In this document: positions 1 through 9,730 of the stretch, one piece after another | Numbering within the stretch: position 1 is the stretch's first letter | Layout of the letters: each line of letters starts with the position of its first letter | From: Enterobacter sp. 638 | GTDB taxonomy: Bacteria; Pseudomonadota; Gammaproteobacteria; Enterobacterales; Enterobacteriaceae | Direction of reading: 5' to 3' | NCBI RefSeq assembly: GCF_000016325.1 | Contig: NC_009425.1 | Coordinates: 1 to 64,000, forward strand | DNA: 64,000 nt | Program-made: the position numbers and the translations under genes | Notes under the pieces: model-generated | What the model was told of the DNA's origin: nothing | Database searches by the model: none | What the model saw: the letters and a program-made list of their open reading frames with translations, nothing else

Positions 1-77
1 TATGATTAGACTAATCTTAAGTGTGAATCATCTTGCAATGTTTTGACATTATAATTGGGTGAAACTGGGAGCGAAAA

Positions 78-3000
78 ATGAACGAAGTTAACTATAGTAA
101 AATTAAAGATTACGTTCAAAAGGTTAGTGCCAATAGTTTTGCTAAGGTATTTAGTTTATTACTAATATCGCTACCTATAAGTTTTGAAGCTAAGTCATCT
201 TCTTGCAATACGTCAGATGGTACCAACGGCGGAACCACTGTGACGAGTGGAGATACCTGTTCAATTCCAGCAGACTATAACCCCAGTGGGAATGATACCT
301 TGGTTGGTGCGGCGGCAGTCACTGGAGGAGATGCTATTACATTGACTGGCACAGGAACTGGTATTCAGGCAGGAAACAGGGGCATTCAGGCTAATACGCT
401 CGGGAGTTTGAATCCTGAAGCGAATGGTCTTGAAAGACTGCTTATAGGAGCACAAACATTAGGTGTTAATACTTTAGACCCGGTAACGGGATCAAACATT
501 GTTGTTGCCGCATACAACTCGTCTGCATTTAATACATCGGATTGGGGGCAATTCAACGGCCTTAATACCCAAACCCCAACCAACGTTGGTGATAACCAGT
601 ATATTAATGCTAGGTTTGGGACAGTACAAAATGGGACGCTACGCGTCAATATTGGCGACGTTGGTCAGTTACCTTCCGCAGATGTAAACACCATAAATAT
701 GGCTGCCAAACAAACCATGCTGACAATGGCCCAAGGGGCAGGTAGCACACTTATCTGGGAATCAAAAAACAAAATACTAATGGGGGATGCGCTAGTTGCC
801 TCGCCTGGAACGACTACTCAATCAACGACGATTGACATTCCTGTGTATGCCGGCACCTTTACGGGATTTAACGGACAAACATGGACAGTCAGCAATGCAA
901 CTGATCTACAACAATATAATAACGCACTAATCGATGCGTTGCAGAATGGTCAATTATCTTCACAGGCTGCGTACGATCAGGCGTTTTCCCAGGCCGTAAG
1001 CTTTACATCGCGTATCATTAATTACAGCTATACCATTAATTCCGGTGATGATATTACTCAGAGTGCTGGAAATAATTATTCTATGTATGCAAGCGGTACC
1101 GGGGCTCAGGCCATTATTCAAACAGGTGGCCAGATTGATCAGCGTGGCGCAAGTGTAGCGGCAGTGAATGGTGCATCTGCTGAAATTCAAGCGGGAGCTC
1201 AACTATCGGGGCATTTCAATTCACTGTTTATCGGGAGTGGTTCGACTGGTGTCAATAATGGAGTCATTTCTGGAGGTTATTTTGCTGAAAATGGCTGGGA
1301 TACGACTGGCCCTGGGAATTATAGTAATGAGTATGGAGAGGCGTATACAGTCACGGTAGATGGCATCGGAAGTAATTTCAGTAATGACGGCATTATCAAC
1401 GTCGCAGGATGGACGCAGTTTCAAGGGTATTCACCGGATTCTTGGGGCATACGTGTTCAGTCCGGGTCTACTGCAAGCAATGCCGGGATCATTAATACGG
1501 GTGTGAATAATGGATCGTTCAGTAATTCAATATCGGGAGTGATCGTTGCAAATGGTGGGGCAAGCAATTTCACGAATATGGCTACCGGGACCATTTATCT
1601 TGGTCGTGCTGCACAATATGATGTGGCCAACCCTGAGAGCGTTATTGATATCGCAAATACTATACCCCAATATGGTATTTTGCTGAGTGATGGTCAGGCA
1701 GTAAACAACGGCATAATTGAAATTGGCACACTAACCGAAAATGCGACTGCAATGGCCGCAGTAGCCTCTTCACCAACGGGATTGCTGGTGAACAACGGGG
1801 CCATCCACATTCGGGGAGCTGCCGGTGATAATCCCCTGCAGAATACTGGGATCCTTGCTCAAAACAACGGACAAACCGTAGTGCAAAACGCAGGAAATAT
1901 CACGATAGCAGGTGTTAACGGTGTGGGGCTGAAAGTCATTTCTACAACAGGAACCGCATCTGCCTCATCGGTTTCAGGCAGTCTGATTGAAGTAGCTGGC
2001 GGTATCGATCCGACGAGCGGTACCCGAAATTACGGAGTTTGGGCGCAAGGAGTAAACAGCAGTGCCAGCCTTGCAGGGGATATTATTTTGTCCGGGCAAG
2101 GGGGTATTGGTGTGCTGGCCAGAGAAGGTGCAACGGTAAATGTCGGGGTGGGATCGGCGGTTGAGTTTAATGAAGCAGTTGATCCTCTCGGGTGCCCCAA
2201 TAATTGCAGCAACCAGATAGGCTATCTGATCTATGGTGCAGGATCTTCAATTACCAATCAGTCCCAGCAACTAGATGTAGCCAGTTCGGGATCTACATTG
2301 TTTCGGATTGAGGATGGAGCTTCGTTCTCAGGAAATGGGCAATCTCTTACAGCATCAGGAAGGAATTCTAATATTATTACTGGTAGTGGCCTAAATACGA
2401 CCATAAATACCGATGCCGGTGTCCTCACTGTTAATGGGGAAGGGGCTACGGGGATCCGTATTGACGGTGGTGCATCGGGAAATATTCAATCTGGTACTAT
2501 TATTAATCTTAACGGGACTGGTGCTATAGCAGGCCAAGTTGACGGGCGAAAAATCAATATATCAGGAGTGCCTGGTAGTACAGTTTATCCTTCAACTCTG
2601 ACTAATAATGCTGTCATCCAGTCTGCGGCCAGAGATGCAGTTGGATTTATCACTCAGTATCAGGGGGAACTGACAAATAATTCCAGCATTTCACTTACAA
2701 GCATAGGAGAAAATACAGGTGTAATTGTCCGGGATGGGGGTATATTAAATAATAATAATATGATTTTGGTGGCTAACGGCACCGGGGTTCTGGTTGAAGG
2801 TAGCACGGCACTTTCCGCTCTGAATAACCAAGGCTCAATTACCGCTGAAAATGGTGTAGCGGGTATTCATTTGCGTAAGGGTGCAAACCTGAACATGACC
2901 GGCTCCGGTGATGTTCATTCGTCAGGAACTGCGGATGGCATTTTAATGGGAACTGATGCGGTGGGTATTTCATTAGCATCGGTCAACGTCAATGTTACAG

Positions 3001-4817
3001 GTAGCGGAAGTGGCGTCCATAACGTCCAGCAGGGAACAACAAGCAATCTCACAGGGATGACCATCACTACGGCGAGTGGGGCTGCAATATTAAATGAGCA
3101 GTCTTCATCCTGGTCGCTATCAGGCACACGTCTAAATTCCTCCTCCGGTTGGGCGGTTCAGAACAGTGGTGGTGATGCAGTTTTCATGGTGGCCAACACG
3201 GTGCTAACCGGAGCGGAAGGGGCTTTACTGACCGAAAACAATGCATCAACACAACTGAATGCATCTTCATCAACATTAAATGGCAGGATCCTGACAACGT
3301 CAGGGAAAAGTAATCTAGCACTGGTAGATGGCACGTTGTGGAATATGTCTGCTGACTCGAACGTTACCAATTTAATAAATGCCAGTAGCACAGTTAATTA
3401 CACCTCCGATAATGTATTTAAGTTGCTTACAGTAAATCAGAATTATATCGGTGATGATGGGTTTCTTAACATGAACACGGCCCTCGGTGATGATAATTCT
3501 CCAACCGATCGATTGCTTGTACAGGGAAATACATCCGGGACGACTTTGGTTAGTGTCAACAATGTTGGAGGTGCCGGGGCGGAAACGGTGAATGGTATTG
3601 AACTTATCACGGTAAATGGGGATTCTGCAGGCATTTTTAGTCAGTCCGGGCGTATCGTTGCTGGTGCCTATGATTATTCCCTGGCCCGCGGGGCTGGGGG
3701 AAACAATAGTAACTGGTATCTTACAAACCGTAAAACTCAGGAAATCCCCGTGACACCAGGCTTGCCGGTTGATCCTGGCGGTCCGGATACGCCGAAACCC
3801 GCAGGGCCACAGGTTGACCCAGGAGGCAAACTGGTACTCAGACCTGAAGGGGGAAGTTACGCGGCAAACATCGCCGCAGCAAATACAATGTTTGTAATGC
3901 GGCTGCATGATCGACTTGGTGAAACGCAATATACAGATGTGCTCTCTGGTGAAGAGAAAGTCACCAGTATGTGGATGCGAAACGTTGGTGGGCATACCCG
4001 GTTCAGAGACAGCAGTGAGCAACTTAAAACGCAGGCGAACAGATATGTTGTCCAGATCGGTGGGGATATTGCCCAATGGAGTAGTGATGGAGCCGATCGT
4101 ATCCATTTAGGCGTTATGGGTGGCTATGCCAACCAGCATAGTAATACCCGCTCACACCTTAGCGGATATGATTCCAATGGGACGGTTAAAGGTTACAACA
4201 CAGGTGTATATGCCACGTGGTATCAGAATGCAGAGGAACATACAGGGTTCCATATTGACAGCTGGTTAATGTATAGCTGGTTTGATAATACAGTGAAGGG
4301 AGAGGGGCTTCCCTCGGAGTCGTATAATTCACAAGGGATGACAGCATCGCTTGAAAGTGGGTATACCTACCATCTCGCCGATTACTTTGGCAGTCAGGGA
4401 AGCATAAACCGCTGGTATATGCAGCCTAAAGTTCAAATTATCTTAATGGATGTTAAAGCTGACGATCATCATGAAGTAAATGGAACGAAGGTACAGGGAG
4501 AGGGAGATGGAAATATCCAGACACGTCTTGGATTGAAAACATATGTTAATGGCCACCATGAGATGGATAATGGAAATCAGAGAGTCTTTCAACCCTTCAT
4601 CGAAACAAACTGGATACATAACACCCGTGATTTTGGGGCTTCAATGAATAGCGTCGCAATTATTCAGGAAGGCAGTCGCAATATCGGTGAGTTAAAAATG
4701 GGTGTTGAAGGACAGATTAATCTGAGACTACAGGTCTGGGGGAACGTAGCGGCTCAGGTCGGAGATGCTGGTTACAGTGATACATCAGCAATGATGGGTA
4801 TTAAATACAGTTGGTAG
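78..4817 (+). CDS. Autotransporter adhesin, type Va, first of two paralogues
   Basis: This 1579-residue protein is a classical autotransporter. Residues 1 to about 40 form a long signal peptide with a hydrophobic core (LLLISLPISF). Residues 45 to about 1220 form a Gly/Asn/Ser/Thr-rich passenger full of short NNG-I and SGxxI repeats, as in beta-helical adhesins. A proline-rich linker lies near 1225-1255. The C-terminal 320 residues are an autotransporter beta-barrel ending in Tyr-Ser-Trp, the aromatic end recognised by the Bam machinery. A GGGAG ribosome site precedes the ATG. It is strongly similar over its whole length to the protein at 10472-15256, so the two are duplicates. It probably acts in adhesion, aggregation or biofilm formation; the ligand is unknown. 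Any dedicated upstream regulator would lie outside the window. Confidence 0.93.
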   Translation: MNEVNYSKIKDYVQKVSANSFAKVFSLLLISLPISFEAKSSSCNTSDGTNGGTTVTSGDTCSIPADYNPSGNDTLVGAAAVTGGDAITLTGTGTGIQAGNRGIQANTLGSLNPEANGLERLLIGAQTLGVNTLDPVTGSNIVVAAYNSSAFNTSDWGQFNGLNTQTPTNVGDNQYINARFGTVQNGTLRVNIGDVGQLPSADVNTINMAAKQTMLTMAQGAGSTLIWESKNKILMGDALVASPGTTTQSTTIDIPVYAGTFTGFNGQTWTVSNATDLQQYNNALIDALQNGQLSSQAAYDQAFSQAVSFTSRIINYSYTINSGDDITQSAGNNYSMYASGTGAQAIIQTGGQIDQRGASVAAVNGASAEIQAGAQLSGHFNSLFIGSGSTGVNNGVISGGYFAENGWDTTGPGNYSNEYGEAYTVTVDGIGSNFSNDGIINVAGWTQFQGYSPDSWGIRVQSGSTASNAGIINTGVNNGSFSNSISGVIVANGGASNFTNMATGTIYLGRAAQYDVANPESVIDIANTIPQYGILLSDGQAVNNGIIEIGTLTENATAMAAVASSPTGLLVNNGAIHIRGAAGDNPLQNTGILAQNNGQTVVQNAGNITIAGVNGVGLKVISTTGTASASSVSGSLIEVAGGIDPTSGTRNYGVWAQGVNSSASLAGDIILSGQGGIGVLAREGATVNVGVGSAVEFNEAVDPLGCPNNCSNQIGYLIYGAGSSITNQSQQLDVASSGSTLFRIEDGASFSGNGQSLTASGRNSNIITGSGLNTTINTDAGVLTVNGEGATGIRIDGGASGNIQSGTIINLNGTGAIAGQVDGRKINISGVPGSTVYPSTLTNNAVIQSAARDAVGFITQYQGELTNNSSISLTSIGENTGVIVRDGGILNNNNMILVANGTGVLVEGSTALSALNNQGSITAENGVAGIHLRKGANLNMTGSGDVHSSGTADGILMGTDAVGISLASVNVNVTGSGSGVHNVQQGTTSNLTGMTITTASGAAILNEQSSSWSLSGTRLNSSSGWAVQNSGGDAVFMVANTVLTGAEGALLTENNASTQLNASSSTLNGRILTTSGKSNLALVDGTLWNMSADSNVTNLINASSTVNYTSDNVFKLLTVNQNYIGDDGFLNMNTALGDDNSPTDRLLVQGNTSGTTLVSVNNVGGAGAETVNGIELITVNGDSAGIFSQSGRIVAGAYDYSLARGAGGNNSNWYLTNRKTQEIPVTPGLPVDPGGPDTPKPAGPQVDPGGKLVLRPEGGSYAANIAAANTMFVMRLHDRLGETQYTDVLSGEEKVTSMWMRNVGGHTRFRDSSEQLKTQANRYVVQIGGDIAQWSSDGADRIHLGVMGGYANQHSNTRSHLSGYDSNGTVKGYNTGVYATWYQNAEEHTGFHIDSWLMYSWFDNTVKGEGLPSESYNSQGMTASLESGYTYHLADYFGSQGSINRWYMQPKVQIILMDVKADDHHEVNGTKVQGEGDGNIQTRLGLKTYVNGHHEMDNGNQRVFQPFIETNWIHNTRDFGASMNSVAIIQEGSRNIGELKMGVEGQINLRLQVWGNVAAQVGDAGYSDTSAMMGIKYSW

Positions 4818-4824
4818 CTTTTTG

Positions 4825-4859
4825 CCCGCACCGTGTATTTTGAACATTGTGCGGGTTTT
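4825..4859 (+). terminator. Rho-independent terminator of the first autotransporter gene
   Basis: A perfect 7-bp stem (CCCGCAC / GTGCGGG) with a 17-nt loop is followed by TTTTG and starts 8 bases after the autotransporter stop codon. Confidence 0.75.
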
Positions 4860-4867
4860 GCTTCTGG

Positions 4868-5551
4868 CTGTGTTCCTCAATTGCATAATCGTTGGTAAAA
4901 GAGCCGGATGCAGCCAGTTTCACCATAAACAGATAATACTTCACCGTTTTGTCGTAACGAGTGTCCTGAGTACGCATTGTCTACCCGTACCGCATGACGA
5001 CGACGCTTCATTTTGCTGTTTTGGCGCTGAACACCAATAGCAGCGAGAAGACGTAACGCAAACTCTTTTTAGTGAGTCTGTACGGGATTCAGAACGATAT
5101 TTAACAGTATGCCGCTTCCGTCTGTTTCCATATGGATTTTGGTGCCACTGCCACTGCCACTGCCACCGCGACCCAACACGTTATCTCCGGCGATATCGGA
5201 TGTTTTTGATCGCCGTCGGCACATTTAGTGCACGGATATCGCTCCCATTCAATGCTGTGGCAAAACAGTCAACGAGACTATGCGCATCAAGAGAAGAATG
5301 TGAACTATTGGAAATGATGTTTATACACTCGATTTAGACCATCGATTATAGCGATTGCAAATGGCTTTCCACGGACCATGCCGTACAGATAAATCGCGTC
5401 ATGGCGCACCGGAACACAGTACCCAGAACATGCCAGTGACGATTTTACCATGCTCTGCCCAGGGGTATCCGGCTCGGGGAGATACTAGTTCTGCTGGCAG
5501 TAAGGACTGGATGATCGCCCATGCTTTATCGGGAAGGTTGTAGGGAGCCAT
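4868..5551 (-). pseudogene. Degenerate IS5-family transposase
   Basis: Read leftward from the ATG at 5551, the sequence encodes an IS5-family start (MAPYNLPDKAWAIIQSLLP), then a recognisable WVLCSGAP and GPWKAICNRYNRWS segment, and near 4935-4900 the family C-terminus RYDKTVKYYLFMVKLAAS. In-frame stops, frameshifts and deletions separate these blocks, so no transposase can be made. A run of three CCACTG units near 5142-5166 lies in the middle. I did not find clear terminal inverted repeats. The relic sits between the first autotransporter and its following regulator, so an IS inserted in this island long ago. Confidence 0.72.
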
Positions 5552-5863
5552 GATTCAATGTGCTGTGAAACATGTAGTTACTATAGCTCAGACAAGTAAA
5601 GCACACAGCCTAGTGATTGACTCTTATTATAATCAATATGTGAAATTTTATTTTGCATGGACCCTATAATTTGATTCTTTATCCTTTTAATAGTTCAACT
5701 AGTTCATATTAGCTATTGCGTAAGACACTAAAATTCATGATATTTATTTTAATTTATCTGAATATGGTTCGTATGGCAGTTTTGATTCGTTAGGAGAAAG
5801 GTGTGCCTCAGAGCATCTTAATGGTGAGCACAATAATGACAGTAATTGGCGAAAGGTAGCAGA
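5552..5863. other. AT-rich intergenic stretch upstream of the first LuxR-type regulator
   Basis: About 310 bases with no convincing gene. The right half is AT-rich with several TATAAT-like hexamers and probably carries the promoter of the regulator at 5864. I cannot assign a precise start site. Confidence 0.4.
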
Positions 5864-6451
5864 ATGGATGTTCATGTTCGCAGTCACTCGAGTTATCTTA
5901 CGTATTCTATAAAAGACTTGGTTTCTGAAATTGATATTGGATTAATTGGAAACACACAACATCTTTTGGTTATAGATTTTTCAAGTGAGCGAAATTATTT
6001 CTCAATGATTGAACTTATAAGTGAACGTGCCGAATGGCTGGCAAAACCAGAAACCAAAGTGATAATCATAGGCGATCGGGATGTTTATGGTGGAGTCGAA
6101 CAAAAAAGCATTATATATATTCGACTTAACGCTTCACTTGAGGAATGGCGCAAGAAACTTAAAGCCGCATTGCAAGCCCCAGCTCTAAATGTCTCCCGAT
6201 TAATCACGATGGCAGGTAGGGCAAACTATGAAGCATTAACGTCATCCGAAAAAGATGTTATTGCCTGTATCAGAACAAATATGTGCATGGGCAATATTAT
6301 TGCTAGACAGGGTATTACTACTAAGACTTATTATGCGCGGATATATTCAATCAAACGCAAACTATCTTTACGTTCAGCAAGAGAAGTATATCTCAACATC
6401 GAGAAAATATACAATAAAATAAAGCAGATAAGTGACCAATCCAAAGGGTGA
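5864..6451 (+). CDS. Orphan LuxR-type HTH regulator (1 of 3)
   Basis: The protein has 195 residues from the ATG at 5864, which has an AAAGG site 7 bases upstream; a TTG at 5846 is possible but poorly placed. The last ~60 residues form a LuxR/GerE-like helix-turn-helix (LTSSEKDVIACI...IARQGITTKTYYARIYSIKRKL). The N-terminal ~125 residues look like a degenerate receiver-like alpha/beta domain without a clear phospho-acceptor pocket. The HTH segment, including the REVYLNIEKIYNKI tail, is closely matched in the regulator at 9731 (RELYLNAEYIYQQI). Such orphan regulators often control neighbouring surface-structure genes; control of the autotransporters is an inference from position. A small reading frame follows 5 bases downstream. 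Confidence 0.82.
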   Translation: MDVHVRSHSSYLTYSIKDLVSEIDIGLIGNTQHLLVIDFSSERNYFSMIELISERAEWLAKPETKVIIIGDRDVYGGVEQKSIIYIRLNASLEEWRKKLKAALQAPALNVSRLITMAGRANYEALTSSEKDVIACIRTNMCMGNIIARQGITTKTYYARIYSIKRKLSLRSAREVYLNIEKIYNKIKQISDQSKG

Positions 6452-6456
6452 GTATT

Positions 6457-6567
6457 ATGCATTTTTACCTTTACCTTTACCTTTACCTTTATGTAGTACA
6501 CAAGGTTTTAAGTTCAACACATACCGAGTGTTTTCATGAGAATGAATGCAAGGAATACAGTGAATGA
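6457..6567 (+). CDS. Possible 36-residue peptide with Tyr-Leu repeats
   Basis: An ATG five bases after the regulator stop, preceded by AAAGGG at good spacing, opens a 36-codon frame. Its first third alternates Tyr and Leu (FYLYLYLYLYV) and the rest is polar with two Cys. The repeat comes from a hexanucleotide tandem array. I recognise no homologue. It could be a leader or a small membrane peptide, or simply fortuitous. Because the unit is 6 bp, loss or gain of units would keep the frame. Confidence 0.35.
   Translation: MHFYLYLYLYLYVVHKVLSSTHTECFHENECKEYSE
6464..6487 (+). repeat. Tandem hexanucleotide repeat, four TTTACC units
   Basis: Four perfect copies of TTTACC, followed by a partial fifth (TTTA). 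Short perfect arrays like this are prone to slipped-strand copy-number change. Confidence 0.9.
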
Positions 6568-6809
6568 AGAAGTGTTAACTGAAAAAAAACCTAAATAGGA
6601 AGGTGCAATCAGGGATGAAAATATAGTAAACATCGTGGTTTTATTGTATGTGGACTATAAAAATAGCCCTGATGAATGTCACGAAATTGATAGAAGATTA
6701 TACATGCTATGCAAAATAAATGATTTGTGGATGGAAAACCATGTGAATCCAAGAAGTTACATCCAGATTTAAAATATATTTGAGAAAATGGATGCCTATT
6801 TCTGGTAGT

Positions 6810-8462
6810 TTAAATCGCTTTTGTTTTTCTTACGATATCCGTTAGTACACTTCTTAGTTCCACGGGTTTAATAGGCTTGGAAACTATCTCAATATTGAGA
6901 TCCTTAACAAAGATACTAATATTAGTGACATCATGGCCTGTGATGAGCAGTGCAGGGATTTGTTCTGCTTTCATATTTCGAATTGCCTGTATATATTCAA
7001 TACCTGAAATTTTTGTGCCCAGATCATAATCCGCAATGATAACATCGCATTCACATTGGGTATCCAGTAGTGTTGGATCCTGTGATTCTAGTGGTAGGAC
7101 TTCACATCCCCAACGCTGAAGTAGCATCTGTGTGGCATCCAGCATTTCGGGGTTATCCTCAATAAGAAACACCCGAGTCCCGGAAAGCTGCATGAGTAGT
7201 TTTTCTTGCGGTTTATCTTGGACAACTGGGGTACTGGCAATCTTTAGATTTGAAATAACAGCACAGGTCCCTAGACCAACACGGGAGACAAGATTGATAT
7301 CTAAACCTGCAAGGGAGCAGGCACGTTTTACTATGGACAAACCAAGACCAATACCCTCAAGATCTTTATCTCTGTTTTTTTTGATGCGGAAAAACTCATC
7401 AAAAATATGCAGAAGATGTTTCTCTTCTATGCCTGAACCTTTATCACATATAGCTAGCATTATACTTCCATTCTTATGGAAACTACGCAGAGATATCAGT
7501 TTACCTTCCCCATATTTAACGGCATTACTGATCAGATTATTGATAATTATTATAAGTATGGAGACATCAGATTTGACCCAACACTCTTCTACATCCAGTC
7601 GTATCTGACTTCCCGCTTCATGTGCGGCAACAGTATGTTCCTTAATGCATTCTTCAAGCATATTACGTAATCTGAACACTTCAGGTTTCAGATTGATCCC
7701 CCCGCTATCCAGGGTGTAAAAATTGAGCATTGAATGAAATATATGTGACACACTAACCAGAGAACGATCGATGTTATCGACCATTTTAAGCCCGCTGGGG
7801 TTTAAATTTTCTTCTCGGAGGCAGGTAATATAGATTCCGATGGCGTGAATGGGTTGCCGAAGATCGTGGCTGACTTGGGCTAGTAGCTGGGCTTTTGTGT
7901 GTGTTGCCTTAAGGGCTCGGGTGGACGCCTGGCGTACCTGTGTAAGAAGTGTTTTAGCGTATACTGGGATAACGACAGTGGTCAGCAATAAGGCCAGTAC
8001 CATATAGAGATGGTTAGACCAGTAATCGTTGTAGAACACTATTACTGATAAAGAAATGAACGACATGATTGTCGCAGCAAGGAGATAGAAAGCACCATAA
8101 CGTACGCCATAACCCAATGTCACCCATACCATTACAGCGTATATTGGGAGTGTCTTTTCTTCTCCTACAGCCAGGCCAACCGAAATGGCCACATAATCGT
8201 GAATCATGGTAAACATACGGCGTACAAGGAAAATACCAGGATTACGCTTTATGATGAACCTTAAAAGGATTGATGTTAAAAGAAAACCCAAATAGTACAA
8301 TGCAATAAACAGATAATCCCAAGTGTATTCGCCAAAGAATAGAGCAATCATACTGACATAACTTAGTGCCATTATGGCGATGACCACCCGCAATGTTGCC
8401 TGGTTTAATTCTGAAATGTGCTGGCTTTGAATTTCATATTCTCTAAATGGCATTGCCTTCAC
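6810..8462 (-). CDS. Hybrid sensor histidine kinase with C-terminal receiver
   Basis: The protein has 550 residues (possible internal start at Met4). Residues 25-170 hold several hydrophobic membrane segments with no large periplasmic domain. The HisKA box (AQVSHDLRQP) puts the phospho-His at 199. ATPase motifs follow: N box (NNLISNAVKYGEG), G1 (CDKGSGIE) and G2 (GIGLGLSIVKRA). Residues ~430-550 form a receiver domain (FLIEDNPEM, IIADYDLG, LLITGHD, SKPIKP) with its acceptor Asp in ADYDLG. It lies 56 bases downstream of a NarL-type response regulator on the same strand, so the two form an operon. The signal is unknown. Location between two autotransporters and orphan regulators suggests control of surface genes (inference). 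Confidence 0.9.
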   Translation of the reverse strand: MKAMPFREYEIQSQHISELNQATLRVVIAIMALSYVSMIALFFGEYTWDYLFIALYYLGFLLTSILLRFIIKRNPGIFLVRRMFTMIHDYVAISVGLAVGEEKTLPIYAVMVWVTLGYGVRYGAFYLLAATIMSFISLSVIVFYNDYWSNHLYMVLALLLTTVVIPVYAKTLLTQVRQASTRALKATHTKAQLLAQVSHDLRQPIHAIGIYITCLREENLNPSGLKMVDNIDRSLVSVSHIFHSMLNFYTLDSGGINLKPEVFRLRNMLEECIKEHTVAAHEAGSQIRLDVEECWVKSDVSILIIIINNLISNAVKYGEGKLISLRSFHKNGSIMLAICDKGSGIEEKHLLHIFDEFFRIKKNRDKDLEGIGLGLSIVKRACSLAGLDINLVSRVGLGTCAVISNLKIASTPVVQDKPQEKLLMQLSGTRVFLIEDNPEMLDATQMLLQRWGCEVLPLESQDPTLLDTQCECDVIIADYDLGTKISGIEYIQAIRNMKAEQIPALLITGHDVTNISIFVKDLNIEIVSKPIKPVELRSVLTDIVRKTKAI

Positions 8463-8518
8463 CAGTGAGGATGGAGTTTACGGTGATTCCCGAGCGGGAG
8501 CCGATCTATCAGGTCAAT

Positions 8519-9127
8519 TCAGATAAGATGTGAATATTGCGCAATTGCGACTGTTCGAGTTGGCACACCTAGTACATGAAGAACCTGCGAAACATGGATG
8601 CGTACTGTAAACGGTGATATGTTGAGCGATTGCGCAATTTGTTTATTCGATTTTCCTTGCACCAGTAACTGTAGAACCTCTCTCTGCCGTTCTGTCAACA
8701 AGTCCAGTTCTGCTGGCGTCACCCGCAGGTTGGGAAGGGTCCCCGGTATATAATTAACCACAATGTTTCCGTTCTGAATGTCAGCAATATCGCTCAGTAG
8801 TTGTTCAGGAGGAACATTTTTGCTGATGTATCCGTCAACCCCGGTGGCCATGACTGCCTGAACAAGGGCGGCATCCGTATTCATTGAAACAATAATCAAC
8901 GCGGTTCTTTTGAGTTTGTTTTTCAGTGTGACCAGTTTTGAAAGTGAATCCAGCCCAGGAAATTGCAGATCAAGAATTAAAATGTCAGGAGCCGGGAAGG
9001 TTTCGAGAACCGACTCCAGCTCAGAAAAACTACCTGCTTCTATGATATCGGGATCATTCTGTTGTGCGAGTTTTTTCGCCATCGCATCTCTGAACAATGG
9101 ATGGTCATCTGCGATAATGATTGTCAT
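8519..9127 (-). CDS. NarL/FixJ-type response regulator
   Basis: The 202-residue protein has a receiver domain at 1-120 with the acidic pair DD at 7-8 (IIADDHPLFR), phospho-acceptor Asp53 (LILDLQFPG) and a Lys in the YISKN motif. A LuxR-type helix-turn-helix follows at about 135-200 (LTERQREVLQLLVQGKSNKQIAQ...VRIHVSQVL). It is transcribed first, ahead of the hybrid kinase. Its promoter must lie in the long gap 9128-9730, shared with the divergent regulator at 9731. The cognate kinase is almost certainly the neighbour. Confidence 0.93.
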   Translation of the reverse strand: MTIIIADDHPLFRDAMAKKLAQQNDPDIIEAGSFSELESVLETFPAPDILILDLQFPGLDSLSKLVTLKNKLKRTALIIVSMNTDAALVQAVMATGVDGYISKNVPPEQLLSDIADIQNGNIVVNYIPGTLPNLRVTPAELDLLTERQREVLQLLVQGKSNKQIAQSLNISPFTVRIHVSQVLHVLGVPTRTVAIAQYSHLI

Positions 9128-9730
9128 AAAGTCAACCTCAAAAATTCTATCGTTTAAGTATGGCTGATGACTTTAAACTTAACCAGTCACCTGTTGAAAC
9201 CCCTATAGATCTAATGGGTTAAATCGATTATATGCACATATGCACTACGGAATAGTGGCTCCCCTAAATTTAGGATTTCTCTCTTTAACGTGTTTATGAA
9301 TGGTTATTCATTTTAAATGTGATGTTAGCGATACTTTTAAAATGAAAGTAGAGAGGGATTTGTTAAATCCCAAATGATATTTTTCCTGTCCATTTGAACC
9401 CTGCAGAATAATGTACAGTTAAAATCCGAAGTAAATAGTACACATGTACTAGATTTCAGATGAGAATAAATACCAATAAACTACATAAGATGATATGAAA
9501 ACATATGTTTTCATTTGTTTTTTTTAATTCTTATGGATAGTATCTTTGAGCTATTGAGCACTTTTCCGAATGTTTGTAGATTACGCACAAGGTTAGATTA
9601 TTCCTAGCCTGTGGAAGTTCTGTTTAAACAGAAATAAGGTATGTGCATTTAAACATGGGCTGCCTGCGGAAAAATGAGATGTTAGCAAGCACTATGTCAA
9701 CATCATTAATAAGTATGCATTAGGAAATCT
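9128..9730. promoter_or_regulatory. 600-bp divergent control region with palindromes
   Basis: This non-coding gap separates the leftward response regulator from the rightward LuxR-type gene. It contains a perfect 20-bp palindrome at 9495-9514 (ATGAAAACAT and its complement), a tandem direct repeat of ATATGCAC at 9230-9245, and an interrupted inverted repeat AACCC...GGGTT at 9198-9220 with TAGATCTA inside. The rest is AT-rich. The sites are plausible targets for the response regulator or the LuxR-type proteins; which protein binds which site cannot be read from sequence. Confidence 0.6.
9495..9514. promoter_or_regulatory. Perfect 20-bp palindrome, candidate operator
   Basis: ATGAAAACAT is followed immediately by its reverse complement. 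It lies about 220 bases upstream of the LuxR-type gene at 9731 and about 370 bases upstream of the response regulator gene. Confidence 0.5.

Noticed and set aside
3372..4106. A 244-codon minus-strand frame inside the first autotransporter
   Set aside because: Antisense shadow of a repeat-rich gene; no start signal or domain.
4822..5040. A 72-codon plus-strand frame after the first autotransporter
   Set aside because: It lies on the opposite strand to IS5-family relic sequence and overlaps the terminator hairpin.
6464..6487. Hexamer array considered as an on/off phase-variation switch
   Set aside because: The unit length is a multiple of three, so copy-number change cannot shift the frame.
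6568..6809. A ~47-codon frame near 6630-6771 (containing ECHEIDRRLYMLCKINDLW)
   Set aside because: No credible start codon with a ribosome site; may be a gene fragment but cannot be supported.
9230..9245. Tandem ATATGCAC repeat considered as a phase-variable tract
   Set aside because: Only two copies in AT-rich DNA; kept only as a minor element of the control region.
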